Shown here one piece after another: positions 6,561 through 14,444 of a stretch of DNA of 64,000 nucleotides. Positions within the stretch are counted from its first letter, which is position 1. Each line of letters starts with the position of its first letter. The DNA comes from Nonomuraea guangzhouensis (GTDB lineage: Bacteria > Actinomycetota > Actinomycetes > Streptosporangiales > Streptosporangiaceae). The stretch is from assembly GCF_019396345.1 (NCBI RefSeq), contig NZ_JAHKRM010000026.1, positions 62,001-126,000 of the forward strand. Direction: 5' to 3'. A program made the position numbers and the translations under genes. Under the pieces are notes generated by a model, which searched no databases, was not told the DNA's origin, and saw only the letters and a program-made list of their open reading frames with translations.

Positions 6561-8738
6561 ATGGCGATCGGGTTGAGCGAGGAACACGAGGCGCTCCACG
6601 AGTCGGTGAGCGGCTGGGCGGACCGTAACATCCCCGCCGAGCTGCTGCGATCCGGCTCGGACGGGCGTCCCGCCTTCTGGCAGGGACTCGCCGAGCAGGG
6701 GCTGCTCGGCCTGCACCTGCCCGAGTGGGCCGGCGGCTCAGGTTACGGGCTGCTGGAGACCGCGGTCGCCGTCGAGGCGCTGGCCGAGCGGATGACACCG
6801 GGGCCGTACGTGCCGACCGTGCTGGCCAGTGCGGTGATCAACGCCTCCAAGCGGCCCGAGCACCTGGAGTCGTTCGCCGACGGCTCGCTCACCGCCGCGG
6901 TCGCGCTGACCGGCACGCTGACCGGGACCCTCACCGAGGACGGCGGGCTGATCGTCTCCGGTACGGCCGAGCCCGTGCTCGGCGCCTCGCTGGCCGACGC
7001 GCTGGTGCTGCCGGTCGCCACGGCCGAGGGTGAGGAATGGGTCATCATCGACGCCTCGTCCGCCACCGTCACGGAGATCAAGTCCCTCGACCTGACCAGA
7101 CCGGTGGCCAAGGTGGAGCTGTCGGAGGTGCTGGTGCCCGACTTGGGCATCCTGGGCGGCGTCCAGAGCACCGACGTGCGCAACCTCGCCGCGATCCTGC
7201 TCGGCGCCGAGGCCGCGGGCCTGGCCTCCTGGTGCGTGACGGCCGCCGCCGACTACGCGAAGGTCCGCGTCCAGTTCGGCCGCCCGATCGGCCAGTTCCA
7301 GGGCATCAAGCACAAGCTGTCCCGCATGCTCGTGGCGCTGGAGCAGGCGCGCGCCACCGTCTGGGACGCCACCCGCGCCGATGGCAAGGAGCTGGACTAC
7401 GCCGCCGCGATCGCCGCGGTGATGGCGCCCGATGCGGCCGTACAGTGTGCCAAGGACGCGATCCAGACCTTCGGCGGCATCGGCTACACCTATGAGCACG
7501 ACGTGCACCTCTACTACCGCCGCGCGCTCACGCTCCGCGCGGTGCTCGGCTCGTCGGCCGAGTGGGCGGCCACCGTCACCGCGCTCGCCCTGCAGGGCGT
7601 TACCCGCGAGATGGAGATCGACCTCCCCGAGGACGCCGAGGAGCTGCGCGAGTCGATCCGCGCGGAGGTCGCGGCGCTGAAGGAGCTGGAGGGCAAGGAG
7701 CAGAAGCGGGCGCTGGCCGCGGGCGGCCTGGTCATGCCGCACCTGCCGAAGCCGTGGGGCCGCGGCGCCAAGCCGCTGGAGCAGGTGCTGATCGCGCAGG
7801 AGCTCAAGGCCGCGCGGGTGAAGCTGCCCGCGATGATCATCGGTGCCTGGGTGGTGCCGTCCATCGTCTCGTACGGTACGCCCGAGCAGCAGGAACGCTT
7901 CCTGCTCAAGACGCTCAGCGGCGGGATGATCTGGTGCCAGCTCTTCTCCGAGCCTGGGGCCGGGTCCGACCTGGCCTCGCTGCAGATGAAGGCGGAGCAG
8001 GTCGAGGGGGGCTGGAAGCTCAACGGCCAGAAGGTCTGGACCTCGGTCGCGCACGTCGCCGAGTGGGGCATCTGCATCGCCCGCAACTCCTCCGAGGGCT
8101 CCAAGCACGAGGGCATCACCTACTTCCTCGTCGACATGAAGGCGCCGGGGGTCACGGTCCGGCCGCTGACCGAGATGACCGGCGAGAACCTGTTCAACGA
8201 GGTCTTCCTTGACGACGTGTTCGTGCCCGACGACCTGGTCGTGGGCGAGGTCGGACAGGGCTGGAAGGTCGCCCGCAACACGCTGTCGAACGAGCGGGTC
8301 TCGCTCTCGTCCGGCTCGGGCGGCACCGGGGCGTCCGTGCCGGACCTGCTCGGGCTGGTGGGGCGGCTCGGGCGGGAGCTGTCGCCGGTCGAGGCGTACC
8401 AGGTCGCGCAGGTGATCTGCGAGGGACACTCCATCAACGCGCTGTCGCTGCGGGTGACGCTCAAGCAGCTGGCGGGGGGCGAGCCCGGCGCGGACGCCTC
8501 GGTACGCAAGCTGCTGTCCACCGCGCACGCCCAGCACGTCTCGGAGTCCGCGGTGGACCTGCTGGGGTCCGCGGCCGTGGTGGCCGCCGACATGACGCTC
8601 GGCGACGCCGGCTACTGGAACCGCGCGGTGCTCGCCACCCGGGCGATGACCATCTACGGCGGCACCACCGAGGTGCAGCTGAACATCATCGGAGAGCGCA
8701 TGCTCGGCCTGCCCAGGGACCCTGAGCCGGGTAAATGA
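6561..8738 (+). CDS. Double-domain acyl-CoA dehydrogenase, FadE34-like
   Basis: The 725-residue protein consists of two fused acyl-CoA dehydrogenase units (about 1-355 and 360-725) joined by a charged helical linker. Unit 1 ends with a FGGIGYTYEHDVHLYYRRA segment. Unit 2 has the FAD and substrate motifs WCQLFSEPGAGSDLAS and WKLNGQKVWTS and ends with YGGTTEVQLNIIGERMLGLPR. Fused ACADs of about 710 residues are characteristic of FadE34 (ChsE3) of mycobacteria, which dehydrogenates a steroid side-chain acyl-CoA. The start has a good Shine-Dalgarno sequence (GGAGG at 6549). The shared operator motif links it to the ligase at 4081. Confidence 0.88.
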   Translation: MAIGLSEEHEALHESVSGWADRNIPAELLRSGSDGRPAFWQGLAEQGLLGLHLPEWAGGSGYGLLETAVAVEALAERMTPGPYVPTVLASAVINASKRPEHLESFADGSLTAAVALTGTLTGTLTEDGGLIVSGTAEPVLGASLADALVLPVATAEGEEWVIIDASSATVTEIKSLDLTRPVAKVELSEVLVPDLGILGGVQSTDVRNLAAILLGAEAAGLASWCVTAAADYAKVRVQFGRPIGQFQGIKHKLSRMLVALEQARATVWDATRADGKELDYAAAIAAVMAPDAAVQCAKDAIQTFGGIGYTYEHDVHLYYRRALTLRAVLGSSAEWAATVTALALQGVTREMEIDLPEDAEELRESIRAEVAALKELEGKEQKRALAAGGLVMPHLPKPWGRGAKPLEQVLIAQELKAARVKLPAMIIGAWVVPSIVSYGTPEQQERFLLKTLSGGMIWCQLFSEPGAGSDLASLQMKAEQVEGGWKLNGQKVWTSVAHVAEWGICIARNSSEGSKHEGITYFLVDMKAPGVTVRPLTEMTGENLFNEVFLDDVFVPDDLVVGEVGQGWKVARNTLSNERVSLSSGSGGTGASVPDLLGLVGRLGRELSPVEAYQVAQVICEGHSINALSLRVTLKQLAGGEPGADASVRKLLSTAHAQHVSESAVDLLGSAAVVAADMTLGDAGYWNRAVLATRAMTIYGGTTEVQLNIIGERMLGLPRDPEPGK

Positions 8739-8743
8739 CGGCG

Positions 8744-8773
8744 GGGGCCGGGCTCGTGGAGGAGCCCGGCCCT
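8744..8773. terminator. GC-rich hairpin between convergent genes
   Basis: GGGCCGGGCTC (8745-8755) pairs perfectly with GAGCCCGGCCC (8762-8772) around a 6-nt loop. It lies just past the FadE34-like stop and before the stop of the oppositely oriented membrane protein, so it probably ends both transcripts. There is no strong U-tract, which is usual in this lineage. Confidence 0.75.
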
Positions 8774-8789
8774 CCACGGGGATCGGGTC

Positions 8790-10664
8790 TCAGGACGGGT
8801 TGACCGGCTGGAGCGGGCTCGGTGTGCCGTCGCTCCACGGTCTCGGGATGCCGATCTTGATCTCACCCAGGCAGGCGGCCGGGCCGTTCAGCGTACGGAT
8901 GACGAGCTCGCTCCCGCCGCCCTTGACCGCGGCGAACGTCCAGCCGAAGCCCTTCTCCGCCGGGGTGTCGGCCTCTGCGGTGCCGAGCCGTACCGACAAC
9001 CGGGTGGCGGCCTGGTTGAGGTAGCCGACCTGGACCGTCCACTCACCCTCGGGCAGCCGCGCCGACAGCGGGAAGCGGACCTCGCGCGCGCCGACCGGCG
9101 TGCAGCCGGTGGCCCGCGCCGGGATCGTCAGGCCGTCGATGCTCACCGGGCGCAGCCGGCCCTCCTGGTCGAAGATCAGCGGGTTGCGTATCGGGCCGCT
9201 GAGCCGCCTGGTCCAGGTCACCGGGTGTGACGCGATCGGGCCGAGCACCTTCGAGGCCAGCGCGTAGTCGTAGAAGAAGATCGGATAGACGACCTTGGCG
9301 GGCACGTGCGTGTCGAGCACGACCGCGTTGTCCGGGACACGCTTGAGCGCCAGCCTGCCGGTCTCGACGTAGCTCTTGACGTGCGCGCCGAGCGGCAGGC
9401 GGGTGTACGCGGTGACCGACCAGACCGAGCCGAGCGCGAACGCGGCGGTCAGCGGCAGCCAGGCGAACCTCAGGCGCGGCCAGGCACGCAGCCAGGGGCG
9501 TTCCTCACCGGCGAGCGGGATGAACGCCAGCCCGATGGCGATCGCCACGACCGTGGCCGTGGAGGAGACGTAGCGGAGCTCGGCGCCGCTCAGGTCCGGG
9601 CCGAGCTGCTGGATCCGGCCGATCATGACGGGCACCACGTCGGCGAGCGTGAAGTAGGCCAGCAGCACCAGCCACGCCAGCCAGGCCCGCCGCCTGAAGA
9701 ACACGGAGACCGCCAGCACGACCACCGCGACGCCGAGCCCGGCCCAGACCGCCGTGGGCGGCGTCGCCGCGGTCGCGTAGTCCTCGCCGATCGGCAGCCA
9801 CCGCCAGGGTCCGCCCAGCGACGTCGGCACCAGCGAGCTGGACAGCAGCGTCCAGGCGAACCGCGCCGCCAGCCCCGCGTCGGGCAGGCTCGGCTGGATC
9901 GTGTCGTTGGTGAGCTGCACGGAGGTCAGGAGCTGACGGAAGAACACGCCCGCGTAGACGGCGAGCACGCCCGCGTAGAGCAGCCAGGCCCGCCACTGCC
10001 CCCGCCAGCCGAGCCAGCCCACGCTCAGCGCGAGGGCCAGCACCAGGATGAACGGCGCCTTGACGAAGAACGCCATCGCGAACACCGTCCAGCCCGCCGC
10101 GGCCAGCGCGTGCCTGAACCGGCCCGTCCTGGTGTAGAGGACGTGCGAGCTGAGCGCCATCGGCAGCGCGATCTGGAACGGCAGCGTCTCGATCACCACC
10201 GCCCACCACGACAGCGACGAGATCGTCATCGGGGTCAGCAGGTAGAACGCCAGCGGCACCAGGATGGCCGGGCGCGCCCCGAACAGCAGCCGCAGCAGCC
10301 GGAGCAGGGCCAGGCTCGCCGCGCCCAGCAGGCTGATCGTCACGACGTGCGCGAGGACGTCGTTGTAGACGCCCAACCGGCCCATCGCCCACTGGATCGC
10401 GAACGGGCCGGGCACCAGGTGGCCGTAGTCGACCCGCATGAGGTAGTCCCACGTCAGGTCGTGCTCCAGGCCGCGGGCGATGAAGGTGAAGTCGTCCTGG
10501 CGGAAGTACGTACGCCTGACCAGGCCGAACTTCCACACGAGCTGCACGACGATCATCACCAGCGCGGCGGCCATCACGGTATCGCCGCCGCGTAGCCAAT
10601 GACGGCCGCCCACGGTCGTCTCCCTCGTCGCCACCCCGCCCCCCACAGCCGGAAGCGTAACCAT
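8790..10664 (-). CDS. Polytopic membrane protein, GT-C glycosyltransferase-like
   Basis: The 624-residue protein has a hydrophobic core with roughly 10-11 predicted membrane helices (about 30-420) and a soluble, extracytoplasmic-looking C-terminal domain (about 430-624). Right after the first helix is RQDDFTFIARG, the acidic first-loop motif typical of GT-C enzymes that use polyprenyl-phosphate sugars. It sits at the edge of the arabinan/polysaccharide locus and is divergent from another membrane protein with only 51 bp between starts. A role in lipid-linked sugar transfer is inferred; no acceptor can be assigned. Confidence 0.7.
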   Translation of the reverse strand: MVTLPAVGGGVATRETTVGGRHWLRGGDTVMAAALVMIVVQLVWKFGLVRRTYFRQDDFTFIARGLEHDLTWDYLMRVDYGHLVPGPFAIQWAMGRLGVYNDVLAHVVTISLLGAASLALLRLLRLLFGARPAILVPLAFYLLTPMTISSLSWWAVVIETLPFQIALPMALSSHVLYTRTGRFRHALAAAGWTVFAMAFFVKAPFILVLALALSVGWLGWRGQWRAWLLYAGVLAVYAGVFFRQLLTSVQLTNDTIQPSLPDAGLAARFAWTLLSSSLVPTSLGGPWRWLPIGEDYATAATPPTAVWAGLGVAVVVLAVSVFFRRRAWLAWLVLLAYFTLADVVPVMIGRIQQLGPDLSGAELRYVSSTATVVAIAIGLAFIPLAGEERPWLRAWPRLRFAWLPLTAAFALGSVWSVTAYTRLPLGAHVKSYVETGRLALKRVPDNAVVLDTHVPAKVVYPIFFYDYALASKVLGPIASHPVTWTRRLSGPIRNPLIFDQEGRLRPVSIDGLTIPARATGCTPVGAREVRFPLSARLPEGEWTVQVGYLNQAATRLSVRLGTAEADTPAEKGFGWTFAAVKGGGSELVIRTLNGPAACLGEIKIGIPRPWSDGTPSPLQPVNPS

Positions 10665-10715
10665 TGGTGGGATTTATGCGGAATGGTCGTTGTGTGGTTG
10701 TGATGTCATAGCGGG

Positions 10716-12260
10716 ATGCCGCACACGACCCGAGCAGGACCGCTGTCGGCCGTGCTCGGTCTCGCCCTCGGCTGCCTCGCCCTCGGACCCGCTCTGGGCT
10801 GGGGTTTCGTCCTCGTGCAGGACATGGTCTTCGTGCCGGACCCGGCCTTCTCGCGGTTCACGTTCGGGCTGGCCGGCGGGGCGCCGCGGGTGGTGCCCAG
10901 TGACGCCGTGGTCACCGCGCTGGCCTCCGTGTTCCCGGCCGAGCTGGTGCAGAAGGCGATCCTGCTGGGGATCTTCGTGCTGGGCTGCTCGGGGGCCGCG
11001 CTGCTCGTGCCCGCGGGCTTCCTCGGGGCCCGGTTGGTGGCCGGGGCGTACTACGTGTGGAACCCGTACGTGGCCGAGCGGCTGCTGATGGGGCAGTGGG
11101 CGCTGCTGCTGGGGTACGCGGGCCTGCCGTGGGTGGTGCGCGCGGTCCGCGCGGGGCGCGGGCTGCTGCCCGCCGTGCTGCCCGCCGCCGTCGGGGGCTT
11201 CGCGGCCATGACCGTCACCGCCCTCACGGCGCTGCCTGTTGCGGGCCGGCGCGGTGTCCGGGTGGGAGTGGTGCTGCTGGCCGTCAGCCTGCCGTGGCTG
11301 CTGCTCGCGCTCCTGCGGCCGGGTGGGCTGAGCGGGGATCCGGTGGGCGTGGACGCGTTCGCGGCCAGGGCGGACGGGCCGTTCGGGGCGGTGGGCAGCC
11401 TGCTGTCGCTGGGCGGGATCTGGAACGCCCATGCCGTTCCGGCCGGGTACGAGACGGCGGCGGGCTCGGTGGCGCGGCTGGCGCTGGCCGTGGCGGGGAT
11501 CGTGGGATTCGTCCTGATGAAGGACCGGCCGAGGGGGCTGGGGGTGGCGGCGGCCATCGGGTTCGGGATCGCCTGCCTGGGAGTGACCGAGCCGGGGCGC
11601 GTGGCGTTCAGGTGGCTGGTGGAGGTGTGGGGCGGGTTCGCGGTGTTCAGGGACGCGCAGCAGTTCGTCGCGCCACTCGCCCTGCTGGCCGCGCTCGGGC
11701 TGGGCGCCCTGACGGAGAAGGCGCTGACGGAGAAGGCGCCGACGGAGAAGGTGCTGACGGAGAAGGCTGGGCGGTGGGCCGGGCTGATGGCGCTGGTGCC
11801 CCTGGCCGTGCTGCCGACCATGGCCTGGGGCGGAGCGGGGGCGCTGCGGGCGGTGAGCTACCCGGAGAGCTGGAGCCAGGCCCGCGAGGTGATCCGGCGG
11901 GATCCGCGGCCGGGGGACGTGCTGGTGCTGCCGTTCGAGTCCTACCGGAGGTTCCCGTGGAACGGGGACCGGGCGGTGCTCGACCCGGCGCAGCGCTACT
12001 TCGCCGTGCCGGGGCGGAACGTGGTCGCAGGCGACTCCGTACGCGTCGGGAACATGGTCGTCGGAGCCGAGGACACGAGGGCCCGCGAGGTAGAACGCGT
12101 ACTAGAAGCACCCTCGCCAGACCTGGCCGCAGCGGGCTTCCGGTACGTTGTGATCGACGCGGGCACCCCGGCCGAGCGGCAGCGGTTCGAGGGCTGGCTC
12201 AGCGGAGCGAGCCTGCTTGTGGCCATAGATGACTTGAGACTGTACCGACTCGACGGATAA
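10716..12260 (+). CDS. Polytopic membrane protein of unknown function in the envelope polysaccharide locus
   Basis: The 514-residue protein has about 9-10 hydrophobic segments in the first 390 residues and a soluble tail (about 395-514) with RDPRPGDVLVLPFESYRRF. The first periplasmic-side loop contains VQDMVFVPDPAF, an acidic motif compatible with a GT-C or flippase-like fold. A four-fold TEK repeat (11709-11768) lies in a loop between helices. It may correspond to the conserved membrane protein found near mycobacterial aftD, but I cannot assign a function. The start ATG at 10716 shares a very short divergent promoter region with the 8790-10664 gene. Confidence 0.65.
   Translation: MPHTTRAGPLSAVLGLALGCLALGPALGWGFVLVQDMVFVPDPAFSRFTFGLAGGAPRVVPSDAVVTALASVFPAELVQKAILLGIFVLGCSGAALLVPAGFLGARLVAGAYYVWNPYVAERLLMGQWALLLGYAGLPWVVRAVRAGRGLLPAVLPAAVGGFAAMTVTALTALPVAGRRGVRVGVVLLAVSLPWLLLALLRPGGLSGDPVGVDAFAARADGPFGAVGSLLSLGGIWNAHAVPAGYETAAGSVARLALAVAGIVGFVLMKDRPRGLGVAAAIGFGIACLGVTEPGRVAFRWLVEVWGGFAVFRDAQQFVAPLALLAALGLGALTEKALTEKAPTEKVLTEKAGRWAGLMALVPLAVLPTMAWGGAGALRAVSYPESWSQAREVIRRDPRPGDVLVLPFESYRRFPWNGDRAVLDPAQRYFAVPGRNVVAGDSVRVGNMVVGAEDTRAREVERVLEAPSPDLAAAGFRYVVIDAGTPAERQRFEGWLSGASLLVAIDDLRLYRLDG
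11709..11768 (+). repeat. Four-copy 15-bp in-frame tandem repeat
   Basis: Units ctgacggagaaggcg at 11709-11723 and 11724-11738, then variants at 11739-11753 and 11754-11768. They encode LTEKA/PTEKV-type pentapeptides between two membrane helices. This is a possible slippage site that changes loop length without frameshift. Confidence 0.9.
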
Positions 12261-12320
12261 TTTGTACGGTTTTGATAAGACCAAGTCCGTTGATCAGCGG
12301 ATTTATTAAGATTTCGTAGA

Positions 12321-12336
12321 GCTACTTCCGAGTAGC
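12321..12336 (+). promoter_or_regulatory. Inverted repeat operator, copy 1 (GCTACT-N4-AGTAGC)
   Basis: GCTACTTCCGAGTAGC is an inverted repeat with 6-bp arms and a 4-nt spacer, located 58 bp before the DUF2613/AftD operon start. The same arms recur at 20475-20490 before the DUF3068 gene, which implies a common regulator for the two transcription units. Confidence 0.6.
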
Positions 12337-12394
12337 AAGAATTGGTTCTAGGTTTGTGAGGCCCGTTCATTTGCCGCTCGAGGAGGAACCCCCC

Positions 12395-12529
12395 GTGATC
12401 AAGATCCTCTTAGCAGCGATCATCGGTGTCGCCGTCGCCGCGCTGGTCGCGACGGTTACCACCGTCTCCTTCACCGGGGCCACCGCGACGCCCGTCAACA
12501 AGCCGCTCTACAACTACGGCGACCGGTAG
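12395..12529 (+). CDS. Small secreted or membrane protein, DUF2613-like
   Basis: This is a 44-residue ORF starting at GTG 12395 with a strong Shine-Dalgarno sequence (AGGAGG at 12381). It comprises one hydrophobic segment (IKILLAAIIGVAVAALVATV, about 2-21) and a short polar tail ending LYNYGDR. This layout (N-terminal helix, short tail with a YGxR-type end) matches the DUF2613 small proteins that sit next to aftD in mycobacteria (Rv0236A). It is the first gene of the GT2-GT4-AftD operon and ends 11 bp before the GT2 start. A role as a small partner of the arabinosyltransferase is inferred only from position. Confidence 0.7.
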   Translation: MIKILLAAIIGVAVAALVATVTTVSFTGATATPVNKPLYNYGDR

Positions 12530-12540
12530 TCCGAGCCGTT

Positions 12541-13344
12541 ATGCCGCCCTCCCCCCTTGGGGACGAGAGGACGAGCCGACCACCACTGCTCGAGATCGTC
12601 GTTCCCGCCTTCAACGAGGAGCGGCGACTTCCTGGGGGGCTCCTGCAGCTGTGCGCGAAGCTTGCCCGCATGCCGTTCCCGACCGCCGTCATCGTGGTCG
12701 ACAACAACAGCACGGACAGCACCGGCGAGATCGTCAGGACCTGGCCGCGGGGGCCGGTTCCGGTCCGGCTCGTCGAGTGCGCGACTCCCGGTAAGGGTGC
12801 CGCCGTCCGTGCGGGGTTGCTCGACACCCGTGCCCCCTTCGTGGGCTTCTGCGATGCCGACATGGCCACCGACCTGAACGCCATCGACGTCGCGTTCGGG
12901 CTGCTGCTCTCCGGTGAGCGCGTGGTCGTGGGCTCGCGGGCGCACGCCTTCTCCGACGTCGAGAACCGGCACAGCCGGGTCCGCGAGCTGGGCGCCGTCG
13001 GCTTCCGCGCGCTGGCCAGGGTGCTGGTACGCGGGGTGAGCGACACCCAGTGCGGCTTCAAGTTCTTCGACGGCGCGCTCGTCCGCGAGGCCGTCGCCGG
13101 GCTGCGTACCTTCGGCTTCGCCTTCGACGTCGAGCTGCTGGCCCGCTGTGTCGCGCTCGGCTCGACCGTGCTGGAGATCCCCGTCAACTGGCGGGACATG
13201 CCCGGCTCGCGCTTCTCCCCGGCCAGGCACAGCGCCGGCATCCTGCTGGAGCTGGGCCGGATCTGGCTCAGGCTGCGCGCCGCCCCGAGCCCCGGCGTCA
13301 GCCCGAGGTGGGAGCAGCCGCTCGACCCCGTCGGATCTCCGTGA
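12541..13344 (+). CDS. Family 2 glycosyltransferase (dolichyl/polyprenyl-phosphate glucosyltransferase-like)
   Basis: The 267-residue GT-A fold enzyme shows EIVVPAFNEERRLPGGL near the N-terminus, VIVVDNNSTDSTGEI, and the metal-binding FCDADMAT (about 101-108). The conserved TQCGFKFFDGALVREAV segment is typical of dolichyl-phosphate beta-glucosyltransferase relatives. It likely transfers a sugar from an NDP donor to polyprenyl phosphate, making a donor for GT-C enzymes such as the AftD-like protein downstream. There are no C-terminal membrane helices. Its stop overlaps the next gene's GTG (GTGA), which indicates translational coupling. Confidence 0.85.
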   Translation: MPPSPLGDERTSRPPLLEIVVPAFNEERRLPGGLLQLCAKLARMPFPTAVIVVDNNSTDSTGEIVRTWPRGPVPVRLVECATPGKGAAVRAGLLDTRAPFVGFCDADMATDLNAIDVAFGLLLSGERVVVGSRAHAFSDVENRHSRVRELGAVGFRALARVLVRGVSDTQCGFKFFDGALVREAVAGLRTFGFAFDVELLARCVALGSTVLEIPVNWRDMPGSRFSPARHSAGILLELGRIWLRLRAAPSPGVSPRWEQPLDPVGSP

Positions 13345-14444
13345 ACGTCGCCGTCGTCAACTGGCGTGATCCGTGGCACCCGGCCGCCGGTGGCGCGGAG
13401 ACGTATGCCTGGGAGATGGCCCGCCGCTTCGCACGCGCCGGCGACCAGGTGTGCTTCGTCACGGCGCGGGCGCCGGGTCAGCGCCGGAAGGAGACCATCG
13501 AGGGGGTACGGCTGGCTCGCATGGGCGGGCCGTTCACCGTCTATCCCCTCGTGCTGGTCTGGCTGGTGCTCCGCCGCGGTCTGTTCGACGCGGTGCTCGA
13601 CTGCCAGAACGGCATCCCGTTCTTCACCCCGCTGGTGCTGTCTCGCCGTACCAAGATCATGTGCGTGGTGCACCATGTGCACGACCGGCAGTTCGACGTG
13701 CATCTGCCCCGGTGGCTGGCGGTGTTCGGGCGGTTCCTGGAGGGGCCGGTGTCGCGGTGGACGTACCAGGGGCACGAGAGCGTGGCCGTGTCGCCCTCGA
13801 CCGTGAGCGCCATGCGCGAGCGGCTCGGCTGGACCGGGCCCATCCACATCGTGCCCAACGGGGTGAACGTCTCCACCAGCGGCGACTTCCCCCGCAGCCG
13901 GACGCCGCGGCTGGTCTGCGTCGGCAGGCTGGTCGCGCACAAGCGCGTCGACCTGCTGCTCGACGCGGTGAGCCAGCTCAGGAAGCAGTGGCCGGAGCTC
14001 ACCGTGGACGTGATCGGCCGGGGCCCGGAGGAGGCGCGGCTGCGCGCCCGGCTCCCGGAGGGCGTCACCATGCACGGCTACCTGCCCGAGGCGGAGAAGG
14101 AGCGGCTGATCGCCGCCGCCTGGCTCCAGGTCAACGCCTCGCAGGGCGAGGGCTGGGGGCTGTGCGTGCTGGAGGCCGCCGCGCTCGGCGTGCCGACCGT
14201 CGCGTTCGACGTGGACGGGCTCAGAGACGCGGTACGGCACGGCGAGACGGGCTGGCTGGTCCCCGAGGGCCTCGGCAGCACTGGCCTGGCCAAGGGCATC
14301 GCCGTGGCCCTCGACGAACTAAACGACACCTATAGCGCGAAATGTCGGGAATGGGCGGGGAAGTTTTGCTGGGACCGGAGCGCGGAACGGCTGGCCGCGC
14401 TGGTGCGTGGCCGGGCGGCGGGACCTGGCTGGGAGGAGCCGTGA
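13341..14444 (+). CDS. Family 4 glycosyltransferase (GT-B)
   Basis: A 367-residue GT-B enzyme starting at GTG 13341 (NVAVVNWRDPWHPAAGGAE), which overlaps the GT2 stop by 4 nt. A longer upstream frame exists but overlaps the GT2 gene and lacks family similarity. The C-terminal half carries the GT4 donor-site features: GRLVAHKRVDLLLDAV, DVIGRGPEEARLR, and the E-x7-E region EGWGLCVLEAAALGVPTVAF. It is cytoplasmic and would extend a polyprenyl- or glycolipid-linked sugar. Its stop overlaps the AftD-like GTG start. Mycobacterial Rv0225 is a plausible counterpart. Confidence 0.87.
   Translation: MNVAVVNWRDPWHPAAGGAETYAWEMARRFARAGDQVCFVTARAPGQRRKETIEGVRLARMGGPFTVYPLVLVWLVLRRGLFDAVLDCQNGIPFFTPLVLSRRTKIMCVVHHVHDRQFDVHLPRWLAVFGRFLEGPVSRWTYQGHESVAVSPSTVSAMRERLGWTGPIHIVPNGVNVSTSGDFPRSRTPRLVCVGRLVAHKRVDLLLDAVSQLRKQWPELTVDVIGRGPEEARLRARLPEGVTMHGYLPEAEKERLIAAAWLQVNASQGEGWGLCVLEAAALGVPTVAFDVDGLRDAVRHGETGWLVPEGLGSTGLAKGIAVALDELNDTYSAKCREWAGKFCWDRSAERLAALVRGRAAGPGWEEP

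Noticed and set aside
6738..8777. A 679-codon minus-strand frame opposite the FadE34-like gene
   Set aside because: Arg/His/Gly-rich shadow with no domain. The plus strand encodes a clear acyl-CoA dehydrogenase.
12337..12350. AAGAATTGGTTCTA, a near match to the KstR site TAGAACnnGTTCTA, before the AftD operon
   Set aside because: Two mismatches in the fixed positions and an envelope operon as target make a steroid-regulator site unlikely. It is next to a better inverted repeat (12321-12336).
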